The position numbers and the translations under genes are program-made. From Sternotherus odoratus (taxonomy: Eukaryota > Chordata > Testudines > Kinosternidae): a DNA stretch of 64,000 nucleotides. Numbering within the stretch: the first letter of the stretch is position 1; each line of letters begins with the position of its first letter. The DNA lies in the NCBI GenBank assembly GCA_032164245.1, contig JAVMKO010000009.1, forward strand, positions 84,610,712-84,674,711. The letters run 5' to 3'. Shown piece after piece: positions 44,170 through 55,020 of the stretch. The notes beneath the pieces were generated by a model. That model did no database searches, was not told the DNA's origin, and saw nothing but the letters and a program-made list of their open reading frames with translations.

Positions 44170-45075
44170 TGACAAGATCCATTGGCTGAAAGAGGAAGTT
44201 GGATCAATTCTATCCAGAACGAAGACGTTTCCTAGCAGAGCGAGGGGAGGTGGTGCGCCGGGATCTCCGTTGTGCAGAGACAATAAGAAGAGAGTTGAGA
44301 GCTCTCCAAAGGACAAGCTTTAATCCAGCTTCTGGGAAAAACTCTGTGGCCAGTGTCTGTCAGGGGTCGGGCTGGATGGCACGGTCATCCCTTCTGGCCT
44401 TGGAGTCTGTGAATCCCCTACTCGTTCCCTCCCTTCATGAGCCATGAGAAGAACAGGGTCTGACCTGATCTCGTCAGGCTCTGAGCACTCACAGCTCTGT
44501 TTTAAGACAATGACTGTAATCCAATCCCACATTCCAGGGGCCAGGACAGGTTCCCCTCCACCCCACACCCAATGCACCACTGGCCAGATGTACGAGTGCT
44601 TCCTGCCTTCCTCTGAGATTGGCCACAGCTGGAGATGGGACCCTGGATAGTGGGAACTCAGAAGTGGTACAGAAAATGCTCTTCCTTTGATACCTGCCTG
44701 GTGTGTCTTGCTCACGTGCTCAGGATCCAACTCCTGACCAGATCTGGGGTTGCACAGGGATTTTCCCCAAATCAGATGGGCAGGAATCAAGGGGATTCTT
44801 GTGCCTTCCTCTGCAGTGCAGAGTGGAATCCCTGAGGACTGAAAAGCTTTAGTCGAATCTAAGTGATTGGGCTCAGAACAGGGGGAACCAGGTGAAATTC
44901 TGATTTAGTTGGGGTTGGTCCTGCTTTAAGTGCGGGGGTTGGACTAGACACCTCCTGTGGTCCCTTCCAACTCTGATATTCTAGGAAATTCTCTGGCCGA
45001 TGCTGTCCAGGAGGTCAGACTAGATGATCTAACGGTTGCCTCTAACCTTAAACGCTCTGAAATCTATTAAATGAA
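44170..45075 (+). mobile_element. CR1 LINE 3' end, right half
   Basis: GATCCATTGGCTGAAAGAGG then AAGTTGGATCAATTC and, at the end, GGGTTGGACTAGACACCTCC followed by TGTGGTCCCTTCCAACTCTG are CR1 3' sequence. A second tail (GAGGTCAGACTAGATGATCT) suggests two truncated CR1 copies in tandem. Confidence 0.6.
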
Positions 45076-45079
45076 AGTG

Positions 45080-45830
45080 ATACCATCAGGTAATGTGACC
45101 CCACTATAGATTCCTGTGCCTTATTGTTCGTGAATTTAGCTTAATGTTGCTCAGACCTATTCAAGAAAATCTTGATGTAGCAGCCACGCAGGGAGGCCAG
45201 GGTGTTCTGTATACAAAACAGGGATCAAAAGTATTCCGAAGATGGAGCAAAAGACACGTTTCCCTTTTTCCCGACAGCGTTGGAGGAGGAGGAGGCTGCT
45301 GTCCTGCAGCGTTCAGTGCTCACTTGGCACAACTGCTGCTCACAAAGGGTTGCAGCTGGCATGCCTGGGGCGACTCCTTCCTCTGGAAAAACAAACCACT
45401 GCTGCCTGTGATTTGCGGTGGGCAATTGTGACACACAAAACTTCTCTGCGGCGTGCGCAGCAGTTTTCCAGTTAGACTGAGATTGCCTAACATGGAACAT
45501 TCTTGCTTTTATGGAGATTTAATGTGTTTCCTGTGTTCCGAGATGCCTGTTGCATGTGTTATTCTCACTCACATTGTAACATGGGGTACAGTTACCAGCA
45601 ACCATTTGCATTGTATATACCCCCCCCTTCTAACTAAGTAACTCAACCGAGAAAGAAGCCTTGTGTGGTGCAGATGACTGTCTCTTACAAGAAGATGTTA
45701 CATCCTGTTCATTAAACAATTCTCCAGCTCTTGGTTTACAATGACAGGCAATGGAATAGGTTGGAGTAATGTCTGGGAAGAGAAGACTCACCATATTACC
45801 ACCCAGCCTCCAACAAACCAGCACAGTAAA
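45080..45830. other. Intergenic, nothing recognised
   Basis: No repeat family or supported exon. A hydrophobic frame near 45510-45640 was considered as a signal-peptide exon for IL13RA2 but has no donor in the needed phase. Confidence 0.35.
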
Positions 45831-45831
45831 T

Positions 45832-45933
45832 GTGAAAAATCGGGATGGGGGTGGGGGATAATAGTAGGGTTAGGGTTATAAGAGACCCCAAAATTGGGAT
45901 TGTCCCTATAACATTGGGACATCTGGTCACCCT
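45832..45933 (-). mobile_element. Partial copy of the AGGGTGACCAGA MITE
   Basis: GTGAAAAATCGGGATGGGGG through CATCTGGTCACCCT matches the right two-thirds of the 41471-41593 family. The left terminus is missing. Confidence 0.65.
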
Positions 45934-45934
45934 A

Positions 45935-48110
45935 GGACTCTGCCCCCCAGCCCTTGGACTGGGGCGGGTGAAGGTGTCATGGACAATAGGAATGAAATTA
46001 GCCCTGTTCCAGCAGGGGGTGCCAGCCCAGCAGACCAGACAGTGCTCAACCGCAGAGACTGCAGAATGGAGGATTTGCCCAAATCCTCACCCCCTCCCAT
46101 CCAGGCCAAAGAAGTGCCAGAGAGTTCAAGGATAATCAGAGGTATGGAGCTTTCTCCTGGCAGGGTGGGGGCAGAGAGCAAGTGTGTGTTATGAAGGAAA
46201 GAGCTGCTCAAAAAAAGCCGCTCTCGGGAACGCTGCACCAGGCTTTAAGAGGCCGTGAAGAAGGAACTAGCAGATGTCCCTGGATCTTCAGCATGGGCGT
46301 GGTCCAAGAGGAGCAGAGAGAACTCCTCACACAGGTAGTTTTGTATTGAAAGCTGAGGAGAATGAAAATGACCCAGCTGGTTACTGTTTCTGATACAGTG
46401 GGTGAGCACTGAGCCATTCAGACCAGACTCCAGGGGAGCGAGTGCAGTGAAAGAGAGGGTCTCTGGGAACTTCTACTGGAGGAGATGTGCCTCTCTGGAA
46501 CCAAGAGACGCGCTAAACAACTCCTCTTCCACCATTTCAAAAGGCCTCCGTGAGAACAGGGTTTTTATATAGACAAGCAAAGATCTTGGGGACTGACTGC
46601 GGCAGTTCTTTGACAAGGTGGCCATGGAAATGCACGTCTGACTTGAGATGCCAGTAAAACCAAGATCTCAGACTGCTCTTTGCTAGAAAAGCTGATTTTC
46701 ATCCCATGACTCATTGAGGCTCGTGATGACTGTCAGTGTCTAATTTATGAATGCAAAGTAGGATTATTTTTATTGCAACAATTTCTCCTCCTTATCACTT
46801 CCTCTCCCTTCATGTCTCAAGCAATTGACATGCTCAAAATGATGCAATTTGTGAATCTTAGTTGGAGGGAACATTTCTACTGTGAATTGTTACTTCTCCT
46901 ATTCCCGCCCTCCCTGGGGAGCTCAGTTAGTGTGTGAAATAGGGAGTCTCCAGTCAAGGTCACCTAGCTGGACTTTTCCCAGGCTGCTCGGCTGCTGTGA
47001 TGCTGAATAGTACATGCAGAGTTTAGGCTTTTTCCCTGGCTCTGGTTCTCTAATCATGCCCACCAGCTGCAGATCTAGTGTCCGACACCCCTCTTGGCAG
47101 TAGGGACACCTCAGGCCAATTGCCTGGGCACCGAAATTAGCTCAGTGTCCCCTGAGTCTCCCAGCAGCTTGTGCGTGTTCCCCAGAATCCCAGCAAAAAC
47201 GCGAACCTCCTGGTTCGCAGCTTGTATGTTAGCAGGAGCAAATGGACACAGGCTAGAGCACAAGGTGTCTAAGTCCGAAGAGAGAGCGCATCAGAGAGCA
47301 CAGAAAACAGCCACCCCCAGAGTGTAACGTACATTGCTCCAGCTCCCCCTTCCCTGGGAATAAGACGAGGAAGACTTTGTAGCACCTGGGAAGTTCATCT
47401 GGGTTAAGGTAGGCAAGGCTCCCCCAGACCCCTGCAACCCTCCCCGTCCGCTGGATCAGAGAGCAGCTCCCATCTTTCCTAACTTTCCAGTCTCCTCTCT
47501 CAGTGACTTGATCATCCTCAAGAGGTGACCCTGGATCCCAGACAGGTTTGCGGACATCCACCCTTACACCAACCCGGTGCTTCAGTGCCAGGTGATCAAC
47601 CATTATCCTGGGTGGGAGCCAGCTTTTTCCTAGGGTGCTTCTGTTTGAAGAGAGAACCATGAAGGTTTAATAACCCTTCCTAGTTAACCCTGGGCCGCTG
47701 CCCCCTGAAATAAACAGAGAAGCCAGAGAAGCCCCACATTCAAAATGCAGCTCAGTCAAGATACACCGAGTTCATGAATTGTTCGTAGATGGGGTGATGC
47801 CGCCCTGCCAACCACTGGGGGATCTGGGGATGGGCGATGCAGCTTCCCGGCTAAGCACTTTTCTTACATTCTTTGTGTTGCAGAGGATGAAATCTCACCG
47901 GCTAAAAGCCGCCTTTAGGGACGTGTTTTTCAATTCCTTTGTTTTTCTCCTCCCTTAACAACGATCCCACTGATCTCAGGGGGCTTTGGGTCAGGCCACA
48001 TGGTTTCAGTGACCTCAGAGATTTCTTAACCACCGTGTCAATTCCTAGCTCATGAGCTCAGGGCTTTGCACCCCAGCTGTGGCGTAAATCTCCTAGTGAT
48101 CACCCACCCC
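45935..48110. other. Intergenic, nothing recognised
   Basis: Mixed composition, no clear repeat ends, no splice-supported coding segment. Confidence 0.35.
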
Positions 48111-48119
48111 GAGCACGTT

Positions 48120-49245
48120 ATCAGAGCCCGGGATCAGCTTCCTAGAAGACTCGAGGTTCATTACTACAAAACATAAGGTAATACTCTGTCTCCTGCTCTT
48201 CGGGGAAGCTGCTGCTGCAGACAGTCAGCCGGCAGGTCCGCGGTGACATCACCGTGCAGACGAGGGGGACCATGGTAAGGACTAGACTAGACGAGCTCGC
48301 CTGGCTCCTACAAATGCAGCATCTTGAACAGGAAGCCTCCGATCTGCAGCCGTTGTGTCCTTTGCTGGCTCGACACAGGCCACTACAGGAGTTCATTAAG
48401 ACGCAAATCCTTTGCCCAGAACAGAGACCAGGTGCAGGACTCCCTCCAGCCCTGCCCGGCCTGCTAAGCAGCTCTGTGCAGCCTACTCCAGTAGGGGTGG
48501 GCAGGAGGTTATACCAACAGAACAAAAACCAGCAGGATCTTATTAAAGGGGACAAGGCAAAAGTGAATACAAAACAAATCCGAATAGGTAATCAGTTATC
48601 ACTATAACCTCTCGTTCTCTCACACGTTCTTTCATCCACACAAAGTTCTGCTAGGTCGTTCTAGTTACCAGCCTGGAGGTTGCTCGTGCCAAGCCACTGG
48701 CCAGGTAGCCTCGACAAGAGGATGGAGCTGAGTCTTGCTGGTCTGCACCCGATGATCCTGGAGGATGGTTGCAGAACCAGACTCAGTCCTCAGGTGCTGT
48801 TTTTATAGGAATTTAACCCTATACCAGCCTATGGAAACTGCTTCATCACGCTGCTTTGACGTCTGAAGAGATGATCCATCACTGTTCTTATGTTTGAAGG
48901 GATGTTTAATCAGCAAATGGCCTGCTTGGTGTTACTTTGTTCTTCGCCCGCACACCTTCCGTCCCTGGGCTGCTTGGGGGTGGACTGTGGATTCCGGTTT
49001 GCCCGCGGACTCACCCAGCCATTTCACTCTATGCATTCTTCAGCTAATTGATGTGGGGGTTGTAATTCTCAGGCTAGCACCTTAACCCTTAATTTTTCAT
49101 TTCTTCTTCAATCATACATGAATCCAATCTCACTCCAACGTCTATCCTGTCCCATCTGCATTTCAATCTTTTAACGTAACCATTCAAAATCAGTGGCAAG
49201 TGGCAGACTTCAATAAATGTATTTATGCCGCTTGTTACATCTAAA
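48120..49245 (-). mobile_element. Possible LTR (minus orientation)
   Basis: Read on the minus strand, a CCTATAAAAA TATA-like box lies near 48805-48815, with an AATAAG-like signal near 48540 (reverse of CTTATT), in LTR order. Blocks such as ACCAGCAGGATCTTATTAAA and GTTACCAGCCTGGAGGTTGC are familiar from turtle LTRs by memory only. No target duplication was confirmed. Confidence 0.35.
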
Positions 49246-49249
49246 AGGA

Positions 49250-51950
49250 ATCAAACAAGACAACATGCAAGATTGTGGAGGGGGCTCTTCTGAAGTTCAG
49301 GAAAGCAAAGTTTTACCAGCCATAAAGGAAAGCGGTTATCTTATTACTTTTAGAACAAATTTTTAGTTTCTGGATGTGCTTCTACAATTAACACTGACCT
49401 TGAAAAACGAACAGGCAATTTCAATCAACCCAGACTCAACAGGGTGGCTGAGAAACATATTTCTTTTTAATGGTCAGGCCAAATTCTGGGGTCTGCTGCA
49501 AGTTCTGGGGTCTGCTGTGGAGTCACGCTTTCTTATATTTCCCATATCAGAAATGTACCAGGTATTGCTCTAGTCCAACAAGGATGCCCCAGTGACAAAT
49601 CCTTGCCCTGCATGCTGGTTGCAGGGGAGCCGTGCTGGGGTCTGCAGCTCCTGAAGAGAGTCACTAGACCTTGCTCTGCAGCCTGGTGCTCAGGGCCCCC
49701 ACCTTGCCCCCCCCCCCCCACGGCCCTTGAACAGATGTCCCTGCACCTGAGGCGAAGTGCCAGGGACGCGGACGCCACCGCGGCCCGAGACAGAGAATGG
49801 CATACGGCTGAATCGGGAAGATGGTTAAACCCCAGAGGGCAGCCGTATCCCTGTTACGGTGACGGCCATGACAACGGGGGAGGGGGGGGCAATGCACTGT
49901 GCCCACACAGACAGTCCGAGCATCGCCTGGGACTCCTCTGGGGCAGGGAGCATCCCAGTGACCAGGCCAACGTACAGTATCCGCAGCTCCAGGTTCTTCT
50001 CACTTACCCCTGAAAACCAATTGTCCCCCGTTTGGGGAGCTTTCCTCTGCTTTATCTCCCCCCGCCCCAGTCTGCTGTGCTGGAGTCCTGCTCTGGGCAG
50101 TGCTGATGAGGGGACAGTCAGTGTTGGAGGTCAGATGTTTTGCTTGCCCCCGAGGTTCATGGAAACCCTGCTTGCAAATTTCTCAAGGATTCTTGGGTTG
50201 TGGAAATGCTGATGATGTTTCTGTCAACACTGGCCTTTCACAGCCCTCCTGAAGGGACACCAGGACCAAGCAGGCTTCATGTGACTAGGGATGTCTTCAT
50301 AAATTAATTTTGGATGTAAACTTTCTCCAGTCCACAAAGTTTTTACCCCAAACACAACAGCCTGGCAACAGTACCTGTGAAGCAGGGGTGCAGGTGTTTT
50401 GTATCTATATTTCAGTAGTCAAGCAGTGGGAAATGCAAAAGGTAAACAACGTAAGTGGTGAAAGGTCAGGTCTGTACTCCTCACTCAGGCAAAACTTCCA
50501 CTGACTCCAGCTAGAGAATAATAGGGCAGCTATTTGGACTGAGTTTCATTTGAAACAGAAACGTGGTAAGCAATGGGTGGAGATTTGAGGTCCATGATTC
50601 CAGGAAATCAGTGTTTTTGTGAAATCTTTTCAAGGTACTCCGCTTTCTTACTGGCGCTCTGAGTAGCTGACAATAACCTACCCTTTGCAAAACACATGCA
50701 GTTCCTATTCAATTTGGCAGATTACAAAACACCAGCTGCTCCTCTGGCCTTAGAACACCCTCTATTGTTCCCAAAGTGAGAGACCCTAGAAACATGCAGA
50801 TGTAACCGTTGCAAAAAAATAGCATGAATTTGTTTTGATTCATTGTTTCCAGGACACTCCAGGTTGTGCAGATGGAAATGGGTCATTTCTAGGGCAGCAG
50901 CTTTGCACAGGTCTTCTGCTGCCTGTAGAGAGACGAGAAGCTCAAGAATTTTTGAGTCCAGGGGATGATTATTTCTGGTACCCAGGGCCCCCAATCCAGG
51001 GTCAGGGCTACATGCGGGACAAATGAATAATAAAAAGACTGTCACCAGAGCAGATTTGTGACAGAATGCAGCAGGTGGAATAAATGGGCGAATGGAAGAG
51101 AGAGGGGGAGCAGGTGTGTGTGTTGGGGAGGGGGATAAAGTGACAGTAAAATGAGAGTGCATATAACAGCCACTCCAGCTTGCTAGCTGCCCAAACATGC
51201 CCCAGAGGGGGCAGGTTTTTTGTGGAACAGGGATTGGAAGGGGGGTGAGGCAGTGGCTTTATGGATCTTTTGTGAGGAATTTCCTGCGATGGGTGGGGTC
51301 ACAGAGACCCCCTTGGGAACTGCCACCTGAGGTGTGGAGACTACTACACCTCTCAGCCTGTTTTCCCTGCCAGCTTGGGACTTCAGTACCCTGCCTTGTT
51401 GAGCCGACATGCTCGCCTGAGGCAAACAGGACTGAACCACGTCCACCAAAAAGTGCAGACTTCACTGAAAACAGCTTAAGACGTGCTCCTGTCTAGTCAC
51501 TGGCCAATCCTTGGTCCAGTCCTTGTTCCGGCTCAGGTGGTAATTAGGGGATTGCTCATGATTGCAGCCCCCTTTGTTCTGTTCCACCCCATTATATATA
51601 TTTTGCAGAAGGTGGGAATCCTTTCTCCCTCTCTGGGCTCCCACCCCTCCTTCTAAATGGAAAAGCACCAGGTTAAAGATGGATTCCGGTTCCGGTGGCA
51701 TGCTCACATGTCACTGCAAAACTTTATTACCCACTTGCCAGCACACAGGTACACGGGGAGACTTACAAGTCAACAGATCCATTTATAACCAGTTGTCCTG
51801 GTTAATGGGAGTCATCAAGAGTCCATTAATGGCCCCCACTTTGCATAATGACAATAGGACCTCAGAGCTATATTTCTAGTTTCGGATATATTTATACAAA
51901 TAGGATGACTACGCTCAGTAGATTATAAGCTTTGTAATGTATCGGGGGGG
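49250..51950. other. Intergenic, nothing recognised
   Basis: Mixed sequence with a poly-C run near 49709-49719 and a G-rich run near 49876-49890. No supported gene or repeat boundary. Confidence 0.35.
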
Positions 51951-51954
51951 CGGG

Positions 51955-52079
51955 GGGGGGGGAGCTGTGTTAGTGTGATTCCACAAAAACAAGGAGGTAT
52001 CTGGTGGCACCTTAAAGACTAACACATGTATTTGGGCATAAGCTTTCATAGGTAAAAAACCCCACTTCTTCAGATGCTT
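51955..52079 (+). mobile_element. Turtle tRNA-type SINE
   Basis: GGGAGCTGTGTTAGTGTGAT, then TGGCACCTTAAAGACTAACA and TTTGGGCATAAGCTTTCATA to CTTCTTCAGATGC gives head and tail of the SINE in plus orientation. Confidence 0.75.
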
Positions 52080-52089
52080 TGTAATGATA

Positions 52090-53125
52090 CCTTACAAGAG
52101 ACTGTTGGCATGAAGCATATTCCAGTTGCATTCTATTCACACGCATTATATGATTTTATGAAAATATGTTAGAGTACAATGTTACATTTCAGAGATGGGT
52201 GGTCACAGAGCGGATGCAGGGCTCTAGTGCAGGTTGAGATCCTACAGCTGATAGGAAGGGTTGACTCCTGAGGGGCCTCAGACTAGATCACCTGACAGGG
52301 GAGAGATGTGAATGACAAACTGGGGAGGAGAGCAGTGTCAAGATGTGTGTTACTTGGCAGCATGGTAGGTGGGGAAGTGTCAGTGCCCTGAGGAAGGGGA
52401 ATTTGAGAGGAGAAATTATAAACCTGCTATTTGTTTCCCATCCCCGTGAATCATCAGAGCACTGGGATATTTATAGCAGTGCTTAACACCAAGGCTTAAC
52501 AAAAGTTTGTGGATTCCCTGTCCCAATGGTTAGGCTGGTCAAGGCTATGAGCTTTTGACTATTGCAACATCATTAGAATGGGTCACTCAGTTTTGGGGAG
52601 GGGAAGAGATTAAACACTCCGACTCTGTGGAAAACTCCTACTTTTTCAAACAACCTACTTATTAACCAAAGCAGCTAAGGAACTGCCTGCTGAAAAGAAC
52701 ACTCACTCCTGTGTTAGTCTCTGCTGTAAACCACATCACAGAACTCTAGGTAAGAATTTTTGCAGTTTTAAAACATTGTCCTTGAGTTTTAATGCGTGTC
52801 TTGGTTTAGCTGTTGCTCATCTTACTATACTATCTGTATTTGTTACAAACTAATTGCAATTATTTTTATTAAAATCCGCCTCATCTACTAGATGTTTTCC
52901 GTTGGCCATTTGTGCTTAATTCTTTAGATGGGAAATGGAAAGCACCTGGGTAATTATTTCTGATGTTTTTCTGAATTCTGCAAATCACTGCTGCTCCCAA
53001 GGAAGGTTGTCCCCGTCTCTCACCTGGCTGTACTGGAGCATATATACATACTGAGTGCTGATTTTTCAACAGGACACATTGTATGTTGTGATCAAATATA
53101 TTGTATTTGACTTTCTACAAGCTAA
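52090..53125. other. Intergenic, AT-rich towards the end
   Basis: No recognised element or exon. Confidence 0.35.
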
Positions 53126-53336
53126 CTGTTCTCATTTACCGTGTGTAAGTATCCTCTGGGTATTTCTTGATTTCACACTAAAATATGAACATTTCAGTGT
53201 TGTCTTCGTTTATAGCCATAAAGTACAGCCACACTCATGTTCCGGTGGTTGTCAGCTTATGCTGGTCACCGATATTTATGTGCATGTCTTTGATTCTGGA
53301 GTGCTCTCATTTACTGTGTGTAAATACCCTCTGAGT

Positions 53337-53880
53337 CAGGGCCGGCGGCAGGGGGGTACAACGGGTACAGCTGTACTGGGCCCGGGAGGACTTCAGGGGG
53401 GCCCCCGAAGTCCGGGGCCGGTACGCTGCTGTACCCCGTTGTCGCCGGGGCTGTGAGCAAGGCATGGCTGCGGGCAGCCGCTGCCGCGCTCACCAGCCCC
53501 CTCGCCCGGCACCCAGCAGCCTCCCCTGCCCCCCTTTGCTTCTCACGGCCGGGCCACGCGGCCGCAGCATATGCGGGGGTTGGGGCCCGCGGGAGGTAGG
53601 AGACCGGCCGGGGGGGGGGGGGGCGCGCGGGTGGCTGGAGATCGGCCGGGGCCGCAAGCGGCGTGAGATCGGCCAGGGGGGGGCGGCGGGAGATCGGCGG
53701 GGGGGGGGGCTGCGGGCAGCGGGAGACTGGCGGGGGGGCTCGCGGGCGGCGGGAGACGGGGGGGCCCGCGGGCGGCGGGAGACTGGCGGGGGGGCCCGCG
53801 AGCGGCGGGAGACCGGCGGGGGGGCCCGCGAGCAGCGGGAGACTGGCAGGGGGGGGGCAAAATTCCTGTCACCAGCCCTG
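53337..53880. mobile_element. GC-rich hAT MITE
   Basis: It starts CAGGGCCGGCGGCAGG and ends TGTCACCAGCCCTG, with a perfect 8-bp duplication CTCTGAGT (53329-53336 and 53881-53888). Its right half contains a G-rich minisatellite (53719-53862, period about 30 bp). No transposase. The long GC-rich open frames inside are not genes. Confidence 0.85.
53719..53862. repeat. Minisatellite inside hAT MITE
   Basis: GCGGGAGAC recurs at 53719, 53749, 53775, 53805 and 53835, giving spacings of 30, 26, 30 and 30 bp, each followed by a GGCGGGGGGGCCCGCG-type block. Confidence 0.8.
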
Positions 53881-53889
53881 CTCTGAGTA

Positions 53890-54264
53890 CAGGAACTTCT
53901 CATTTAACATTGTAGTTCTGTTTCTGAAAAATGTGACTTTAAGTGAAACGATGTTAAACGAATCCAATTTCCTCAGAAGAATGAATGTAAATGAGGGGGG
54001 TTAGGTTCCAGGGATTTTTTTTTCACCAGACACAAGACTAAATTATATATATACATACAGAGTACAAGTTTTAAACAATTTAATACTGGTACACAGTGAT
54101 GATTGTGAAGTGTGGTTGAGGAGGAGGAGTCAGAGGGTGGGATATTTCCCACGGAATGCCTTACTGCTAAATGATGAACTAGCAATTGGCTGAGCTCTCA
54201 AGGGTTAACTCTCACATTCTACAAGGCAGCAGGAAAGGCGGGAGAGCGGACAGAGACACACACC

Positions 54265-54314
<50 letters not shown>

Positions 54315-54913
54315 TATGCGCATTTCCCCTTTAAGTATGCTGACCCTACTCTTAAGTAACTGCCTTGTTAATTAGATCAATTTGCTGAGACCAGGGCTGC
54401 TGCCAGGAAGCTCCCTCCATCCTGAGCCCTGTCGTGTGTCCCCCCTGCTCTATGGAAGATGGGGTAAGCAGGTTGCAGGAGCAGGGGGGAGGGGAACATC
54501 CTGACATTAGCCCCTCTCTTCCCTCCCCCCTACCTCACACAGCAAGTAGGAGGCTCCGGGGAGCAACTCCAAGGCAGAGGGCAGGAGCAGCACATGGCAG
54601 TGGGGGGGGGGGGGGGACAGCTGAACTGCTGGCAATTGATAGCCTGCTGGGTGACTGCTGCACAGGGAACTTAGGGGAGCTGGAAGCTGATATGGGGGAG
54701 CAGATGGGGGGCTGCCGGTCCACCCTGGTTCCAAGCCCCCACCAGCTAGCTCCATCGGGCTGCTCTTCCTGCAAGCAGTGGACAAAGCAGGCAGCTGCCA
54801 AACAATATTATAAGGGAGCATTGCACAACTGTAAACGAGCATGTTCCCTAATTGATCAGCCATGTAACAATGAAACAACATTAACTGGGACAACTTAAAG
54901 TGAGGAGTTCCTG
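53890..54913. mobile_element. Tc1/mariner-like non-autonomous element (TA target)
   Basis: The termini are CAGGAACTTCTCATTTAACA and AACTTAAAGTGAGGAGTTCC followed by TG, inverted repeats of about 20 bp. They are flanked by TA on both sides (53888-53889 and 54914-54915). The empty site in unit 1 of the surrounding duplication carries a single TA, which confirms the target. It has no transposase frame and contains a GT/GA microsatellite and a poly-G run. Confidence 0.8.
54262..54311. repeat. Compound (GT)n(GA)n microsatellite
   Basis: About nine GT units are followed directly by about fourteen GA units, inside the mariner-like element. Confidence 0.95.
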
Positions 54914-55020
54914 TATTTCTTGATATTACATGAAAAACTGAACATTTCAGTGTCGTCTTCATTTATAGCCATAAACCAGAGCCAAACTCATGTTCCTGTG
55001 GTTGTCGGCTTACGCTGGTC

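Larger units (their letters stand above)
53126..55020. repeat. Tandem duplication (142-bp unit), second unit split by two transposons
   Basis: Unit 1 is 53126-53267. Unit 2 is 53302-53336 plus 54916-55020, which also totals about 140 bp. Shared blocks include CATTTATAGCCATAAA, AACTGAACATTTCAGTGT-type and GTGGTTGTC.GCTTA.GCTGGTC. A 34-bp spacer separates the units. Confidence 0.8.

Noticed and set aside
53464..53886. Open frames of 110-140 residues on both strands
   Set aside because: They fall within the GC-rich hAT MITE and its minisatellite. The periodic residues follow the DNA repeat.
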